64,000 nt of DNA from Pseudomonadota bacterium (GCA_021324885.1 JAJPIF010000007.1:1-64000); one strand, 5' to 3'. Counted from the first letter of the stretch, positions 42,917-52,463 are shown. Numbers and translations: made by a program. The notes: a model not told the origin generated them from the letters alone.

Positions 42917-44008
42917 GTGGACCGCGAAGAAGACCATCACCCGCGCCCCAAATGGATCCTGGTCATGGCCGCCGCGGCTGGCGTGGTGCTGTTGTGGCTG
43001 GCGCTGCGAATTTCGGGCGGGGGAAAGATCGAGCCAGGACTGCTTCAACCAACGGTTGACCACCTGTCCAATGGGTCGTTGGGCGAGGTGCGGATCCAAA
43101 CTGTAGCGCTGCGCTATGAGTTGATTGGTTCGATCCAGTCGCGCGTGCCGATCGTCGCGGCGAGCCGGATAGCCGCGCGCGTGATCAAAGTCGACGTCCA
43201 CGCCGGCGATCATGTCCGCCGGGATCAGGTGATCGTCAGGCTTGATGCTTCGGACCTCAACGCTCAGATCGCGCAGGCGCAAGGTGAACTGGCCGCAGCC
43301 CAGGCCGAGTTCGTGCGCGCCAGCGCTGATGAAAAGCGCTTCTCCGCTCTCTTTGCGCGTGGTTCGGTGACCGCCCGCGAACGCGATAACGCGCAAGCGG
43401 CGTATCGCAGCGCCGCGGGGCGAGTTGCTCAGGCCCGGGCGGCGGTAGCCGCCGCCCGGGCCGAATCGGAGTACGCGACTGTGCGCGCGCCCGTGACCGG
43501 CGTGGTCGTCGAACGGATGGTCGAGCCCGGCGACATGGCAATGCCGGGTAAACCGCTGGTGCGCCTGTACGATGAGAACGCGCTGCGAGTCGAGTTGGTG
43601 GTTCCGGAGGAGCTTGCCCGCAACGTGCAGGTGGGCTCGATTCTGGACGTGCAGGCCGGCGCGGACCACAGGACTTACCGAACCCAGGTCAGCGAGGTGG
43701 TTCCTGCCGCCGATCCTTCAAGCCGTAGTTTTCTGATTCGCGCTCCCTTGCCCAGCGGACACTATTTGCAGCCTGGAATGTTCGCGCGGGCAGCGCTTAC
43801 GGTAGGCAGCCAGTCGGCGCTTACCGTTCCGCGCGCCGCCATCAGAACGATTGGCCAACTCCAGACTGTGCGGGTGCTCTCCGGAAATCAGATCCAGACC
43901 CGCATGATTTCGCTTGGGCGTAGTTTCGGTGATCGCATCGAGGTGCTGGCCGGAGTAAGCGCGGGCGAGCGCGTGATAATCGACGGCCAGCCAAGCGGTG
44001 AACGATGA
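42917..44008 (+). CDS. RND efflux periplasmic adaptor (HlyD/MFP family)
   Basis: The 363-residue protein has an N-terminal membrane anchor (about 13-31), a lipoyl/barrel half (IAARVIKVDVHAGDHVRRDQVIVRLD), a coiled-coil hairpin rich in Ala and Arg (about 115-195), and the second half (YATVRAPVTGVVVERMVEPGDMAMPGKPLVRL). It starts with GTG at 42917, four bases after the tolC stop, with GGAGC upstream. The reading frame extends far upstream inside tolC but is not coding there. Its TGA overlaps the pump ATG. Confidence 0.92.
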   Translation: MDREEDHHPRPKWILVMAAAAGVVLLWLALRISGGGKIEPGLLQPTVDHLSNGSLGEVRIQTVALRYELIGSIQSRVPIVAASRIAARVIKVDVHAGDHVRRDQVIVRLDASDLNAQIAQAQGELAAAQAEFVRASADEKRFSALFARGSVTARERDNAQAAYRSAAGRVAQARAAVAAARAESEYATVRAPVTGVVVERMVEPGDMAMPGKPLVRLYDENALRVELVVPEELARNVQVGSILDVQAGADHRTYRTQVSEVVPAADPSSRSFLIRAPLPSGHYLQPGMFARAALTVGSQSALTVPRAAIRTIGQLQTVRVLSGNQIQTRMISLGRSFGDRIEVLAGVSAGERVIIDGQPSGER

Positions 44009-47000
44009 GCGAACCCACAGACAACGGCCCGCCACATCTGGGATTTACGGCGCGAATCGTCGATCTGTTCCTGGGCTCCAACCTGTCTCTCTTGTTGTTG
44101 CTGGCCTCGCTTGCCGCCGGCGCCGTAGCATTGCTGATCACGCCGCGCGAGGAGGATCCGCAAATCTCGGTGCCGATGGCCGACATCATCGTCCAGATGC
44201 CGGGCGCGAGCGCCGCAGAAGTCGAAAACCTCGTCACGATCAATCTGGAAAAGCGCCTGTGGGAGATCGAAGGCGTCAAGCATCTTTATTCCGTCTCGCG
44301 TCCCGGGATGGCGATGGTCACGGTGCGCTTCCGCGTCGGCTACGACAGTATCAAGGCGCTGGTCCAGATTTACAACAAGCTCGAATCTAATCGCGACGCG
44401 GTGCCGCCTGGCGTGAGCGGATGGATTGTGAAGCCTGTAGGCATCGACGACGTGCCCATCGTCACCTTCACGTTATGGAGCAAGACCGAGGATGATGCCG
44501 CCTTGCGCAGGATCGGCGATGAGATCCTGCATCGGATGCAGGCGGTTGCCGACACCGGCCGCTCCTTCGTCGTGGGCGGGCGTCCCCGCCAAATCCGGGT
44601 GGTGCTCGACGCCGATCGGCTGGCCGGTCATGGTCTTGCGCCATTGGAAGTGGCGCAAGCGCTGCGCGGCGCCGACACCAATCTCCGCGCCGGCAGCTTC
44701 GCGCGCGGCAATCGTCAATACGTCGTGGACAGCGGTCCATTCCTGACCAGCGCGGCCGAAGTCGCCAGCGTGGTCGTGGCGGTGCACAACCAAAAGCCGA
44801 TTTATCTGCGCGATGTGGCCCGGGTGATCGACGGCCCGGCCGAGCCCGTGTCCTACACCACGATCGGATTCGGGCCGGCGCGCCGGCGTTTGATCGGTGC
44901 GCCGGGCCAACTGAAGCTTGATACCGTGGGCGAACGCGGACGCCTGTATCCCGCGGTTACGATCGCGTTCGCCAAGCGCAAAGGCACCAATGCGGTTTCC
45001 GTAGCCGAAGGACTGATCGCCAAAGTCGAAGCGCTCAGAGGCGTCGCGATTCCCTCCGATGTCGAAGTGCTGGTCACGCGCAATTACGGCGAGACCGCCA
45101 ATGAAAAAGTAAATGAGCTGGTGCGGGAGCTGCTGATCGCGGTTTTGATAATCGTGGTGCTGCTGGCCTTTTCCCTGGGTGTGCGGGAAGCCTTTATCGT
45201 TGCGATCGCCGTTCCTATTACATTGGCGATCACGCTGCTCGGCAATCTGATCGCGGGCTACACCATCAACCGCGTCACGCTGTTTGCGCTGATCCTGTCG
45301 CTGGGATTGCTGGTGGACGATCCCATCGTCGATGTCGAGAATATCCATCGCCATTTCCGACTCGGGGACCATCCGCCGCGCGAGGCCACGCTGATCGCGG
45401 TCGATGAGGTGCGCCCGCCCACGATTCTGGCCACCTTCACCGTGATCGCGTCCTTCATCCCGATGCTGTTCGTGACCGGGATGATGGGTCCGTACATGCG
45501 GCCGATGCCCTTCAATGTGCCGCTGGCGATGCTCATGTCGTTGATTGTCGCCTTCACAATCACGCCGTGGGCCGCCTATCGCATCCTTCGCTCCGAGTAC
45601 CAGCCCGGAGGTGACAAGCCTGCGCAAGGCGAAGCCGCGGCAATCCGGCGCTGGTACACCGGGATTCTCCGTCCGCTGCTCGAGAGCCGCACGCGCGCAA
45701 CTATCTTCCTGCTTGGCATGGGCGCGGCGCTGATCGGTTCGATACTGCTGGTAGTATTCGGCCTGGTGCCGGTCAAAATGCTCCCGTTCGACAACAAGAA
45801 CGAATTGCAAATCGTGATCGACATGCCCGAGGGTACACCGCTGGAATCGACGGACGCGGTGGTGCGCGATTTTGACGAATTACTCAGCCGCGTGCCGGAA
45901 ATCGCCGCCTTCGAGTCCTACAGCGGAACAGCTTCGCCGTTCGACTTCAACGGCATGGTCCGACATTACTATATGCGCAGCGCGCCATGGCAGGCCGATA
46001 TCCGGATCAATCTGGCGCCCAAGGCCGCGCGCGCCCAATCCTCGCATGAGATTGCCCTGCGCATTCGCCCACCGATCGACCAGATCGCGCGCAAGCACGG
46101 CGCCAAGGTCAAGATCGTCGAGATGCCGCCCGGTCCTCCAGTGCTTGAAACGATCGTGGCGGAGATTTACGGGCCCCCCGAAGCCGAATATGGACAGTTA
46201 ATCGCCTATGGCCGCGAATTGCGCCAGGTGTTCGATCGGACGGCGGGCCTGGTCGATACCGACGATTTCGCAGTCGCCCGCCAGCCGCGTCTCCAGTTTG
46301 TTCTCGATCGCGAAAAGGCGGCGCTTCATGGCGTAAATACCGCTGACGCCGCACAGGTTGTAGCATTGATGCTCGGCGGCAGCGCCGTCGACACCGTGCA
46401 TACCCAGACCGAGCGCGACCCACTGTTGATCGAGTTGCGCATGAGTCGGGCCGCGCGCTCCAATCCGATCGCGTTGACCTCGATCAAGGTGCGCAGTTCC
46501 GGCGGCGATCTGATCCCGTTGGGCGAGCTTGGCGAAATGCGCAAATCCGTCGAAGAACAGCCGATCTACCGCAAAGACCTGCGCCAGGTGGCGATGGTGA
46601 TGGCGGATACGGCCGGCATCAGTCCGGTCAATGAAGTCCTGTGGCTGCAGAAGCATACCGCCAGGCTGCTGCCGGCCGGTTACGCGATCGATTGGAGTGG
46701 GGAGGGCGAATGGAACATCACGGTCACGGTTTTTCGCGACCTTGGAATCGCCTTCGGCGCAGCGCTGTTTTTCATCTATGTGCTGCTGGTCGGCCAGACC
46801 GAGTCACTGGCGATGCCGCTGATCATCATGGCCGCGATACCGTTGACTCTGATCGGAATCATGCCGGGATTTTTTCTGCTTAACCTGCTCACCAACCGGC
46901 CAGTGGCGGGTTTTCCCGATCCGACCTTCTTTACGGCGACCGCCATGATCGGAATGATCGCGCTGGCCGGAATCGTCGTGCGCAACTCGATAATCCTGAT

Positions 47001-47274
47001 CGACTTCATCCATCGCAGCCTGGCGCGGGGGATGAGCCTCGAAGATGCCATCCTGGAAGCTGGAGCGATCCGGCTGCGACCAATCGCGCTGACCGCGGGC
47101 GCGGCGATGCTGGGTTCGGCGGTGATTACGCTCGATCCGATCTTTTCCGGCCTGGCCTGGGCGTTTATCTTCGGAATCTTCGCCTCGACCGCCTTCACCT
47201 TAATCGTGGTGCCGCTGATTTATTACCTGGTATACAGAAATCAAGCTGCCACAGCCGGAACCCCGAACCGCTGA
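44005..47274 (+). CDS. RND (AcrB-like) efflux permease
   Basis: The 1089-residue inner-membrane pump has twelve helices and two large periplasmic loops. The proton-relay pair is present in helix 4 (SLGLLVDDPIVDVENI), and SIILIDFIHRSL is present in the second half. The family signatures GTPLESTDAVV and MGPYMRPMPFNVPLAML are seen. It overlaps the adaptor gene by four bases (ATGA). The end LVYRNQ is close to the last helix. Multidrug, solvent or metal export cannot be told apart from sequence alone; a heavy-metal CusA-type Met triad was not recognised. Confidence 0.95.
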   Translation: MSEPTDNGPPHLGFTARIVDLFLGSNLSLLLLLASLAAGAVALLITPREEDPQISVPMADIIVQMPGASAAEVENLVTINLEKRLWEIEGVKHLYSVSRPGMAMVTVRFRVGYDSIKALVQIYNKLESNRDAVPPGVSGWIVKPVGIDDVPIVTFTLWSKTEDDAALRRIGDEILHRMQAVADTGRSFVVGGRPRQIRVVLDADRLAGHGLAPLEVAQALRGADTNLRAGSFARGNRQYVVDSGPFLTSAAEVASVVVAVHNQKPIYLRDVARVIDGPAEPVSYTTIGFGPARRRLIGAPGQLKLDTVGERGRLYPAVTIAFAKRKGTNAVSVAEGLIAKVEALRGVAIPSDVEVLVTRNYGETANEKVNELVRELLIAVLIIVVLLAFSLGVREAFIVAIAVPITLAITLLGNLIAGYTINRVTLFALILSLGLLVDDPIVDVENIHRHFRLGDHPPREATLIAVDEVRPPTILATFTVIASFIPMLFVTGMMGPYMRPMPFNVPLAMLMSLIVAFTITPWAAYRILRSEYQPGGDKPAQGEAAAIRRWYTGILRPLLESRTRATIFLLGMGAALIGSILLVVFGLVPVKMLPFDNKNELQIVIDMPEGTPLESTDAVVRDFDELLSRVPEIAAFESYSGTASPFDFNGMVRHYYMRSAPWQADIRINLAPKAARAQSSHEIALRIRPPIDQIARKHGAKVKIVEMPPGPPVLETIVAEIYGPPEAEYGQLIAYGRELRQVFDRTAGLVDTDDFAVARQPRLQFVLDREKAALHGVNTADAAQVVALMLGGSAVDTVHTQTERDPLLIELRMSRAARSNPIALTSIKVRSSGGDLIPLGELGEMRKSVEEQPIYRKDLRQVAMVMADTAGISPVNEVLWLQKHTARLLPAGYAIDWSGEGEWNITVTVFRDLGIAFGAALFFIYVLLVGQTESLAMPLIIMAAIPLTLIGIMPGFFLLNLLTNRPVAGFPDPTFFTATAMIGMIALAGIVVRNSIILIDFIHRSLARGMSLEDAILEAGAIRLRPIALTAGAAMLGSAVITLDPIFSGLAWAFIFGIFASTAFTLIVVPLIYYLVYRNQAATAGTPNR

Positions 47275-47649
47275 CGTTGCCCAGGTTCACGATCGCTGTT
47301 TTCGGCCGCCGGTTCCTGTTAAACAAGGGCGGCGGACGTAAAAATGGAATTCCAGCCGGGGAGTGGGGCGGTCGTTGCGGAGCGCCGCCGCAGGTCGGAT
47401 GGGATTGTGTCGAATTTGCGGGGAATCAGGCAGTGAAAGATCGAAAGCCCGACGGCAAGCAAAAAACAAAAGCTCACCAGACAACCCCGGTCTTTACGGA
47501 CTATGTACTGCCGATTGATTTCGAAGATGCCCTGGTGGTGGCAATCGCCAACGTCATACTCAAACCAAAAAGGAAATGGGGACGTCATGACGCGCCGCGG
47601 CGCAAATGAAGCTGGCGCATGAAGCAACTCTCGCTCGATTGCGTTTGGT
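47275..47649. other. Intergenic region after the efflux operon
   Basis: About 375 bases between the pump stop and the convergent CoA-transferase stop. Only a weak small frame (47433-47609) is possible here. No clear terminator hairpin was seen. Confidence 0.4.
47433..47609 (+). CDS. Possible small hypothetical protein
   Basis: A GTG start with CAGG and a GCGGGG stretch upstream would give 58 residues. Both ends are Lys/Arg-rich and the centre is hydrophobic (YVLPIDFEDALVVAIANVIL). Nothing is recognised. Codon use is less biased than in neighbouring genes. It may be non-coding. Confidence 0.2.
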   Translation: MKDRKPDGKQKTKAHQTTPVFTDYVLPIDFEDALVVAIANVILKPKRKWGRHDAPRRK

Positions 47650-48909
47650 TCACGCCGGCTTCGGTTTGGGCTGCGTTTTAGGTTCGTCAACTGGCCGTTC
47701 CAATAAAACGCCTGCCTGTCTGAGCTGCGCGATCTGTTGGTCGGAGTAGCCGAGGAATTCCCGCAGCACCTCGGCGTTGTGCTGGCCCAGCAGCGGCGCT
47801 GGGGCATCCAATGGCTCCGCTGCCGCCGAGAAGCGAATCGGGAATCCCGGCACATCGACCTCGCCCAAAACAGGATCTTTGGCCTTGCGCACCGTGCCGC
47901 GCTCGCGCAGATGCGGATGCGCGACCGCCTCGGAGGTGTTAAGGACCGGCGCCACCGGCACCCGATTTTGCTGGAGCAGGCGCAACGCCTCTTCTTCGGG
48001 TGTTGCATCGAGCCAATCCTGCACCAGTTTAATCACGCGCTCCCGATTGCGCACCCTGACTGCATTGGTGGCGAAATCGGGATGCCGCGCCAGCTCTGGC
48101 TTATTCATCGCGGTGCACAACTGGCGCCACATTTTGTCCATCGGAACCAGGATGCACAGCCAGTGCTTTTCGCCTTTGAACAGTCCCTGCGGGCACAACG
48201 CGCGATCGTGCCGGCCCAGACGCTTGGGGATGAACTTGCCGCCGTAAAGCGCCTGACGCACCACCGCCTGATCCTGGGTGTAGAAATATGAATCGAGCAG
48301 CGACGCCTCGACATACTGGCCTATTCCGGTCTGTGCGCGATGGAACAGCGCGCATCCGATAGCGGCCAGCGCGGTCATCCCGGTCAGATAATCGCCGATG
48401 GCGACGCCGGGCAGGGTCGGGGAGCCGTCGGGTTCTCCACCCAGAACGTCCAGCACGCCGGCGTACGCGGCACCGAGATAGTCATAGCCGGGCTGATTTG
48501 ACAGCGGCCCGCTCTGGCCGAACGCGGAGATCGAACACATGATGATGCGCGGGTTGATCTGGCGCACCGATTCGTAATCCAGACCCATGCGGGCCATCAC
48601 GCCGGGAGCGAAATTTTCCACCAGGACGTCGAACTTCGGCAGCATCTCGCGCACGATCCGCGCGGCCTCGGGGTGGCGGAAATTCATGCACAGGCTCTTC
48701 TTGCCGCGGTTGAGCCTGACGAACGCCGTGCCGCGGTTTCTGGCCTGGATGAAAAATCGATAGCGGTCGCCGGTGGGACCAAGCTCGACCTTGATCACTT
48801 CCGCGCCCATCTCCGCCAGTAAGCTGGTGGCCGAAGGACCGGCGATGACCTGGGTCATATCCAGGACCTTGATTCCAGCAAGGATTCCATTCGCTGCGCC
48901 CGCAGCCAT
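47650..48909 (-). CDS. CaiB/BaiF family III CoA-transferase
   Basis: The 419-residue protein starts GILAGIKVLDMTQVIAGPSA and continues EMGAEVIKVE. The catalytic Asp is present as Asp173 in VAIGDYLTG. The C-terminal PLLGQHNAEVLREFLGYSD is standard. The ATG at 48909 has a strong AAAGGAGG site five bases ahead; the frame is open further upstream but not needed. It is divergent from a SnoaL-like gene. It is one of three CoA-transferases in the 47.6-58.6 kb catabolic island. The acid it activates is unknown. Confidence 0.93.
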   Translation of the reverse strand: MAAGAANGILAGIKVLDMTQVIAGPSATSLLAEMGAEVIKVELGPTGDRYRFFIQARNRGTAFVRLNRGKKSLCMNFRHPEAARIVREMLPKFDVLVENFAPGVMARMGLDYESVRQINPRIIMCSISAFGQSGPLSNQPGYDYLGAAYAGVLDVLGGEPDGSPTLPGVAIGDYLTGMTALAAIGCALFHRAQTGIGQYVEASLLDSYFYTQDQAVVRQALYGGKFIPKRLGRHDRALCPQGLFKGEKHWLCILVPMDKMWRQLCTAMNKPELARHPDFATNAVRVRNRERVIKLVQDWLDATPEEEALRLLQQNRVPVAPVLNTSEAVAHPHLRERGTVRKAKDPVLGEVDVPGFPIRFSAAAEPLDAPAPLLGQHNAEVLREFLGYSDQQIAQLRQAGVLLERPVDEPKTQPKPKPA

Positions 48910-49010
48910 ATGCGCCTCCTTTCGTAACGCCATCGTGGATGCACGTTGTCGAACTATCGGATGCCCCGGGACCTGACGCAAGGCTGGGTTTGATCTTTCA
49001 CTTTTGACTA

Positions 49011-49029
49011 CGGCGTATTATAAACGCCG
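49011..49029. promoter_or_regulatory. Operator-like palindrome in a divergent promoter region
   Basis: CGGCGT (49011-49016) is complementary to ACGCCG (49024-49029) around an AT-only centre that overlaps a -10-like TATTAT (49016-49021). It lies between the divergent CoA-transferase and SnoaL-like genes, 58 bases before the latter's ATG. The place and symmetry suggest a repressor-binding site. No cognate regulator is encoded nearby. Confidence 0.35.
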
Positions 49030-49086
49030 AAAAAAGGCGGCCAACCTGCGCATCCTTCGCAGGCAAGACGCGCCGGGAGCAGCTCA

Positions 49087-49545
49087 ATGACCGAGCAGCA
49101 GAAAATTCAATTGCTGATGGATCGCGCCGAAATCAGCGAGGTTATTTACAACTATGCGACCGGCGTGGACCAGAAGGACGAAAAGCTCTTCCGCTCGATT
49201 TGGGCGGACGAGATTACCGTGGACGGCGTGGGTGGGAGTTTCGGTGAAAGCCGGCCGGCCACGCTCAGCGCCGACAAATGGGCCAGCATCGTCATCCGCC
49301 GCATCTCAAAATTCGCCGTGACGCAGCATACGCTGACCAATCCGAAAATCGAGGTGGACGGCGATAAAGCCAAATGCGTCGTTTACATGCAGGCCCGCCA
49401 TTTCATCCAGGGATGGAAGCCCGGCGATTCCATTTACGATATGGGCGGCTACTACACTCACAACCTGATTCGCACGGCGCAGGGATGGCGAATCAAGAGC
49501 TACTGCCTGCACGTGCTCTGGCATATCAACCCGCCCGCCGCCTGA
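49087..49545 (+). CDS. SnoaL/NTF2-like protein
   Basis: The 152-residue cone-shaped alpha+beta barrel protein has a start typical of the SnoaL_4 group: DRAEISEVIYNYATGVDQKDEKLFRSIWAD. The second strand region VTQHTLTNPKIEVDG and a final LIRTAQGWRIKSYCLHVLW follow. The family includes dehydratases, isomerases (ketosteroid isomerase, scytalone dehydratase) and non-enzymatic binders. The Tyr and Asp of NYATGVDQKD are candidate active-site residues. It starts the plus-strand side of the island, divergent from a CoA-transferase. Confidence 0.85.
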   Translation: MTEQQKIQLLMDRAEISEVIYNYATGVDQKDEKLFRSIWADEITVDGVGGSFGESRPATLSADKWASIVIRRISKFAVTQHTLTNPKIEVDGDKAKCVVYMQARHFIQGWKPGDSIYDMGGYYTHNLIRTAQGWRIKSYCLHVLWHINPPAA

Positions 49546-49631
49546 GCGTTTGCAGTTTGAAGAGCGGGCTCGGGACGAAAGCCGCGGCTGTTTTTATGCG
49601 GCGACCGCGGTATCAACGCGGCGGTTCCCGA

Positions 49632-50882
49632 TCAAGCCTGCTTGCGTTCCTTGGCGGGGTCGTAGGCGAAATGCTTGATGTTCTCCCCGCCCGCCGCAAA
49701 TGCGTAATCCTTGTAAGATTCGGGCACCGGCGCCTCGACGCGCCGCTTCATCCCGGCCTCAATTATGGGCTCCAGCCGCTCGTTTTTATCGCGGCAATGC
49801 TTTTCGTCGCGTTCCTTGAACTCCGGGATGATGGTTTTGCCGAACAGTTCGAGCGATTCGCAAATGTCCTCATGCTTGAGTTTGCCCGCCTGCGCGATGA
49901 AATTGATTTGATCGACTCCGGCCGCTTCGTAATCGAGCAGGACCTTGCGGATTTCATCCGGCGTGCCGACGCAACTGGGCGCGCCGCTGTCGCCGCCGAC
50001 AATCCTGATCAATTCGGGGAACGGCGTGTTGCGAAACGCGGTCCACAAGTCGGTCTGCGCGGGACGGTGAAAACCGTCGACATAGTAATGCCTGAAGCAG
50101 TAGCCGAAGAACGTGCCGTTCTCGGCGCTCAGCTTGCGCGCGGTGGCGCCGTCGTGATGGCACATAAAGCCGGACAGGAAGCCGACGTTGGGATTGATCG
50201 CGTAACCAATCGGGGTGCAGGTTTCCAGCGTCGCATAGTAGTCGCGCGTCCATTTCTGCGCGTCGCTGGCGGAGAGGAAGCCGAAGGTCAGCGCGCCGAT
50301 TCCCATCCGGGCGGCCATCACAATCGTTTCCTGGCGCGAGCAGGCGACCCACAGCGGCGGATGCGGCTTTTGGATCGGCTTGGGAATGACATTGCGCGGC
50401 GGAAACTGGATGTACTTGCCTTCATGCCCACGAAACGGCTCTTCCACCATCATGCGGCAGATCACGCCGAGCGCCTCGTGCCACATCGCGCGCTTCTCGG
50501 CGCGCGAGACTTGGAAGGCATCGAGTTCCGAAAAGCTGGAGGACTCGCCGCTGCCGAACTCGGCGCGGCCGCGGCTCAGCAGGTCCAGCGCCGCGACGCG
50601 TTCGGCGACGCGCGCCGGATGATTGATCGGCGGCGGCAGCAGGGTGACCCCCGAGCCCAGCCGCATCCGTTTCGTGCGCTGGCTGGCGGCGGCCAAAAAA
50701 CTCTCCGAGGCGGATGAGTGAGAGTATTCCTCCAGAAAGTGGTGCTCGACCTGCCATAGGAAATCGAATCCGACCCGATCTGCAACTTCCAGTTGCTCCA
50801 GCCCGTTGTGCCACGAATTCAGTTCCGATTCGGGGTTCCAGGGCTTGGGCGTCTGCAGTTCCATCAGAAGTCCGAATTTCAT
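49632..50882 (-). CDS. LLM class flavin-dependent oxidoreductase
   Basis: The 416-residue luciferase-like TIM-barrel enzyme uses reduced flavin and oxygen, or F420. It starts MKFGLLMELQTP, then WQVEHHFLEEYSHSSASESF, RLGSGVTLLPPPINHPARVAE and PHPPLWVACSRQETI. These are shared by bacterial luciferase alpha-like proteins. EHHF in place of EHH.. is standard for the group. It lies between the SnoaL gene and the thiolase-like gene, on the other strand, and is probably part of the same pathway. Flavin monooxygenation of an acyl-CoA or terpenoid is plausible. Confidence 0.9.
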   Translation of the reverse strand: MKFGLLMELQTPKPWNPESELNSWHNGLEQLEVADRVGFDFLWQVEHHFLEEYSHSSASESFLAAASQRTKRMRLGSGVTLLPPPINHPARVAERVAALDLLSRGRAEFGSGESSSFSELDAFQVSRAEKRAMWHEALGVICRMMVEEPFRGHEGKYIQFPPRNVIPKPIQKPHPPLWVACSRQETIVMAARMGIGALTFGFLSASDAQKWTRDYYATLETCTPIGYAINPNVGFLSGFMCHHDGATARKLSAENGTFFGYCFRHYYVDGFHRPAQTDLWTAFRNTPFPELIRIVGGDSGAPSCVGTPDEIRKVLLDYEAAGVDQINFIAQAGKLKHEDICESLELFGKTIIPEFKERDEKHCRDKNERLEPIIEAGMKRRVEAPVPESYKDYAFAAGGENIKHFAYDPAKERKQA

Positions 50883-51094
50883 TGTCCCGCCTCCTAATCG
50901 ATAGCCGGCGCATCGCCGCTTCGATAATGGAACAGCCGGTCCGCTTTAACAAGCATCGCGAAATCGCAGCCGGTCCCGGACTGGTGTGCGGTTTTGCGCA
51001 AATACATCCTGTGCTAAACCGGCGATATGGAGCCGCGTAGGTGCTGCCCTCTGTCTCGCGTGACAGAAGTGCTTCGTGTTGCAGGAGTCAAGCA

Positions 51095-52333
51095 ATGAGT
51101 TTTAAAGGAAAATGCGCGATCGCCGGATTGGGCATGACCCCGATGGGCCAGGTTTACGACTTCGACGGGATGGGCTTCGCGATCGAAGCGGTCCGGCTGG
51201 CGCTGGAAGACGCGGGGCTCAAGCCCGCAGACCTTGACGGACTGCTGGTGCAGCCGGGGGTCGCATGGCGCGAATCAGCCGGTGGGCTAAGTTGGATGGC
51301 GAATACCGAAATGCAGGAACTGATGGGCCTGCGCGATCTGCGCCTGATCGCGACGATGAATCTGGGCGGCGCGACCGCCGGCGCGATGGTCGCGTACGCC
51401 GCGCAATCCATCGCCAACGGCATGGCCAATGCGGTCGCCTGCGTGTTCGCCGACAATCCGCTCAAGCCGCCACAACCCGGGGGCAAGGGCAGCGCTGGAG
51501 CCGCCTACGGCCAGGCCTTCGGAATCAACGGCAGCTACGGCATGTTCGGCGCCGTCGCCAGCTATGGGATGGTCGCCAGGCGCCACATGGAACTGTACGG
51601 CACGAAGCCCGAACATTTCGGCGCCGTCGCGGTTGCGCAGCGCAAATGGGCCAACATGAACCCGATCGCTTTCTTCCGCGATCGGCCGTTGACGATGGAG
51701 GATTACCTCAACTCGCGATGGATCTGCGAGCCCTTCCGCCTGCTGGACTGTTGTCTGGTCTCCAATGGCGGCATCTGCGTGATCGTGACCTCGGCGGAAC
51801 GCGCGCGCGATTTGCGCAAACCGCCCGTCTATATCCTCGGCGCCGGCCAGGGCCATCCGGGCGGCGACCCCGTCGATCGCCTGTCTTGCGGTGCGCCATT
51901 GGCGAAGGAAGTGGCGTTTAAGATGGCCGGGATCGAACTGAAAGATATCGATCTTGTGCAATTGTATGACTGCTATACCTTCACGGTTATCGTTACGCTG
52001 GAGGATTATGGGTTCTGCCCAAAGGGCGAGGGCGGTCCGTTTGTCGCCGACGGCCATATCGGTCCGGGCGGATCGCTTCCGGTTAACACCGGCGGCGGCG
52101 AGCTGAGCGCATACTACCTGTGGGGCATGACGCCGCTGTCCGAAGCCGTCATCCAGATGCGCGGCGAGGCGGGAGAGCGGCAGGTTAAAAAGCGCGATAT
52201 CTGCCTGGTGTCGGGAAACGGAGGCCATCTGACCACCCATTCCACGCTGATCCTGGGAAGGCGCCCCGGACGCGTGACAAGACGCAAACCGGCAGCGGCA
52301 AAGGTCGACCCGATCCCGCAGGCGTCGAACTGA
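51095..52333 (+). CDS. Thiolase-like protein lacking the nucleophilic Cys (Ltp2/SCP2-like)
   Basis: The 412-residue protein has the thiolase fold and the SCP2/Ltp2-type C-terminal half (LYDCYTFTVIVTLEDYGF, GPGGSLPVNTGGGELSAYYLWGM). At the place of the usual nucleophile the sequence is MNLGGATAGAM, with Gly91-Gly92 and no Cys. In the steroid side-chain aldolase Ltp2 the Cys is likewise absent and Tyr residues act as catalysts; a Tyr is present here in YDCY. Ltp2-type enzymes need a DUF35 OB-fold partner, and none is in this window. AGGAGT lies seven bases ahead of ATG 51095. A retro-aldol C-C cleavage is one possible reaction; a non-enzymatic or partner-dependent role is another. Confidence 0.85.
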   Translation: MSFKGKCAIAGLGMTPMGQVYDFDGMGFAIEAVRLALEDAGLKPADLDGLLVQPGVAWRESAGGLSWMANTEMQELMGLRDLRLIATMNLGGATAGAMVAYAAQSIANGMANAVACVFADNPLKPPQPGGKGSAGAAYGQAFGINGSYGMFGAVASYGMVARRHMELYGTKPEHFGAVAVAQRKWANMNPIAFFRDRPLTMEDYLNSRWICEPFRLLDCCLVSNGGICVIVTSAERARDLRKPPVYILGAGQGHPGGDPVDRLSCGAPLAKEVAFKMAGIELKDIDLVQLYDCYTFTVIVTLEDYGFCPKGEGGPFVADGHIGPGGSLPVNTGGGELSAYYLWGMTPLSEAVIQMRGEAGERQVKKRDICLVSGNGGHLTTHSTLILGRRPGRVTRRKPAAAKVDPIPQASN

Positions 52334-52463
52334 CTTATTGAAGATGGAAACGGGCGTGGCTTTTGCGCTATTTATCGAAAATGAACGGCGTATTCCGGCT
52401 GGTTGTGGAATGGTTGGCGGCGCTTAAATTTTCGACGAAAGTCGACTCTCAAAGGAGATGACG

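Noticed and set aside
44473-45810. A 445-residue open frame antisense to the RND pump
   Set aside because: It is very rich in Gln, His and Arg and mirrors the hydrophobic helices of the pump.
49560-49592. A terminator between the convergent SnoaL-like and monooxygenase genes (T run at about 49590)
   Set aside because: The only stem has a bulge and is not next to the T run.
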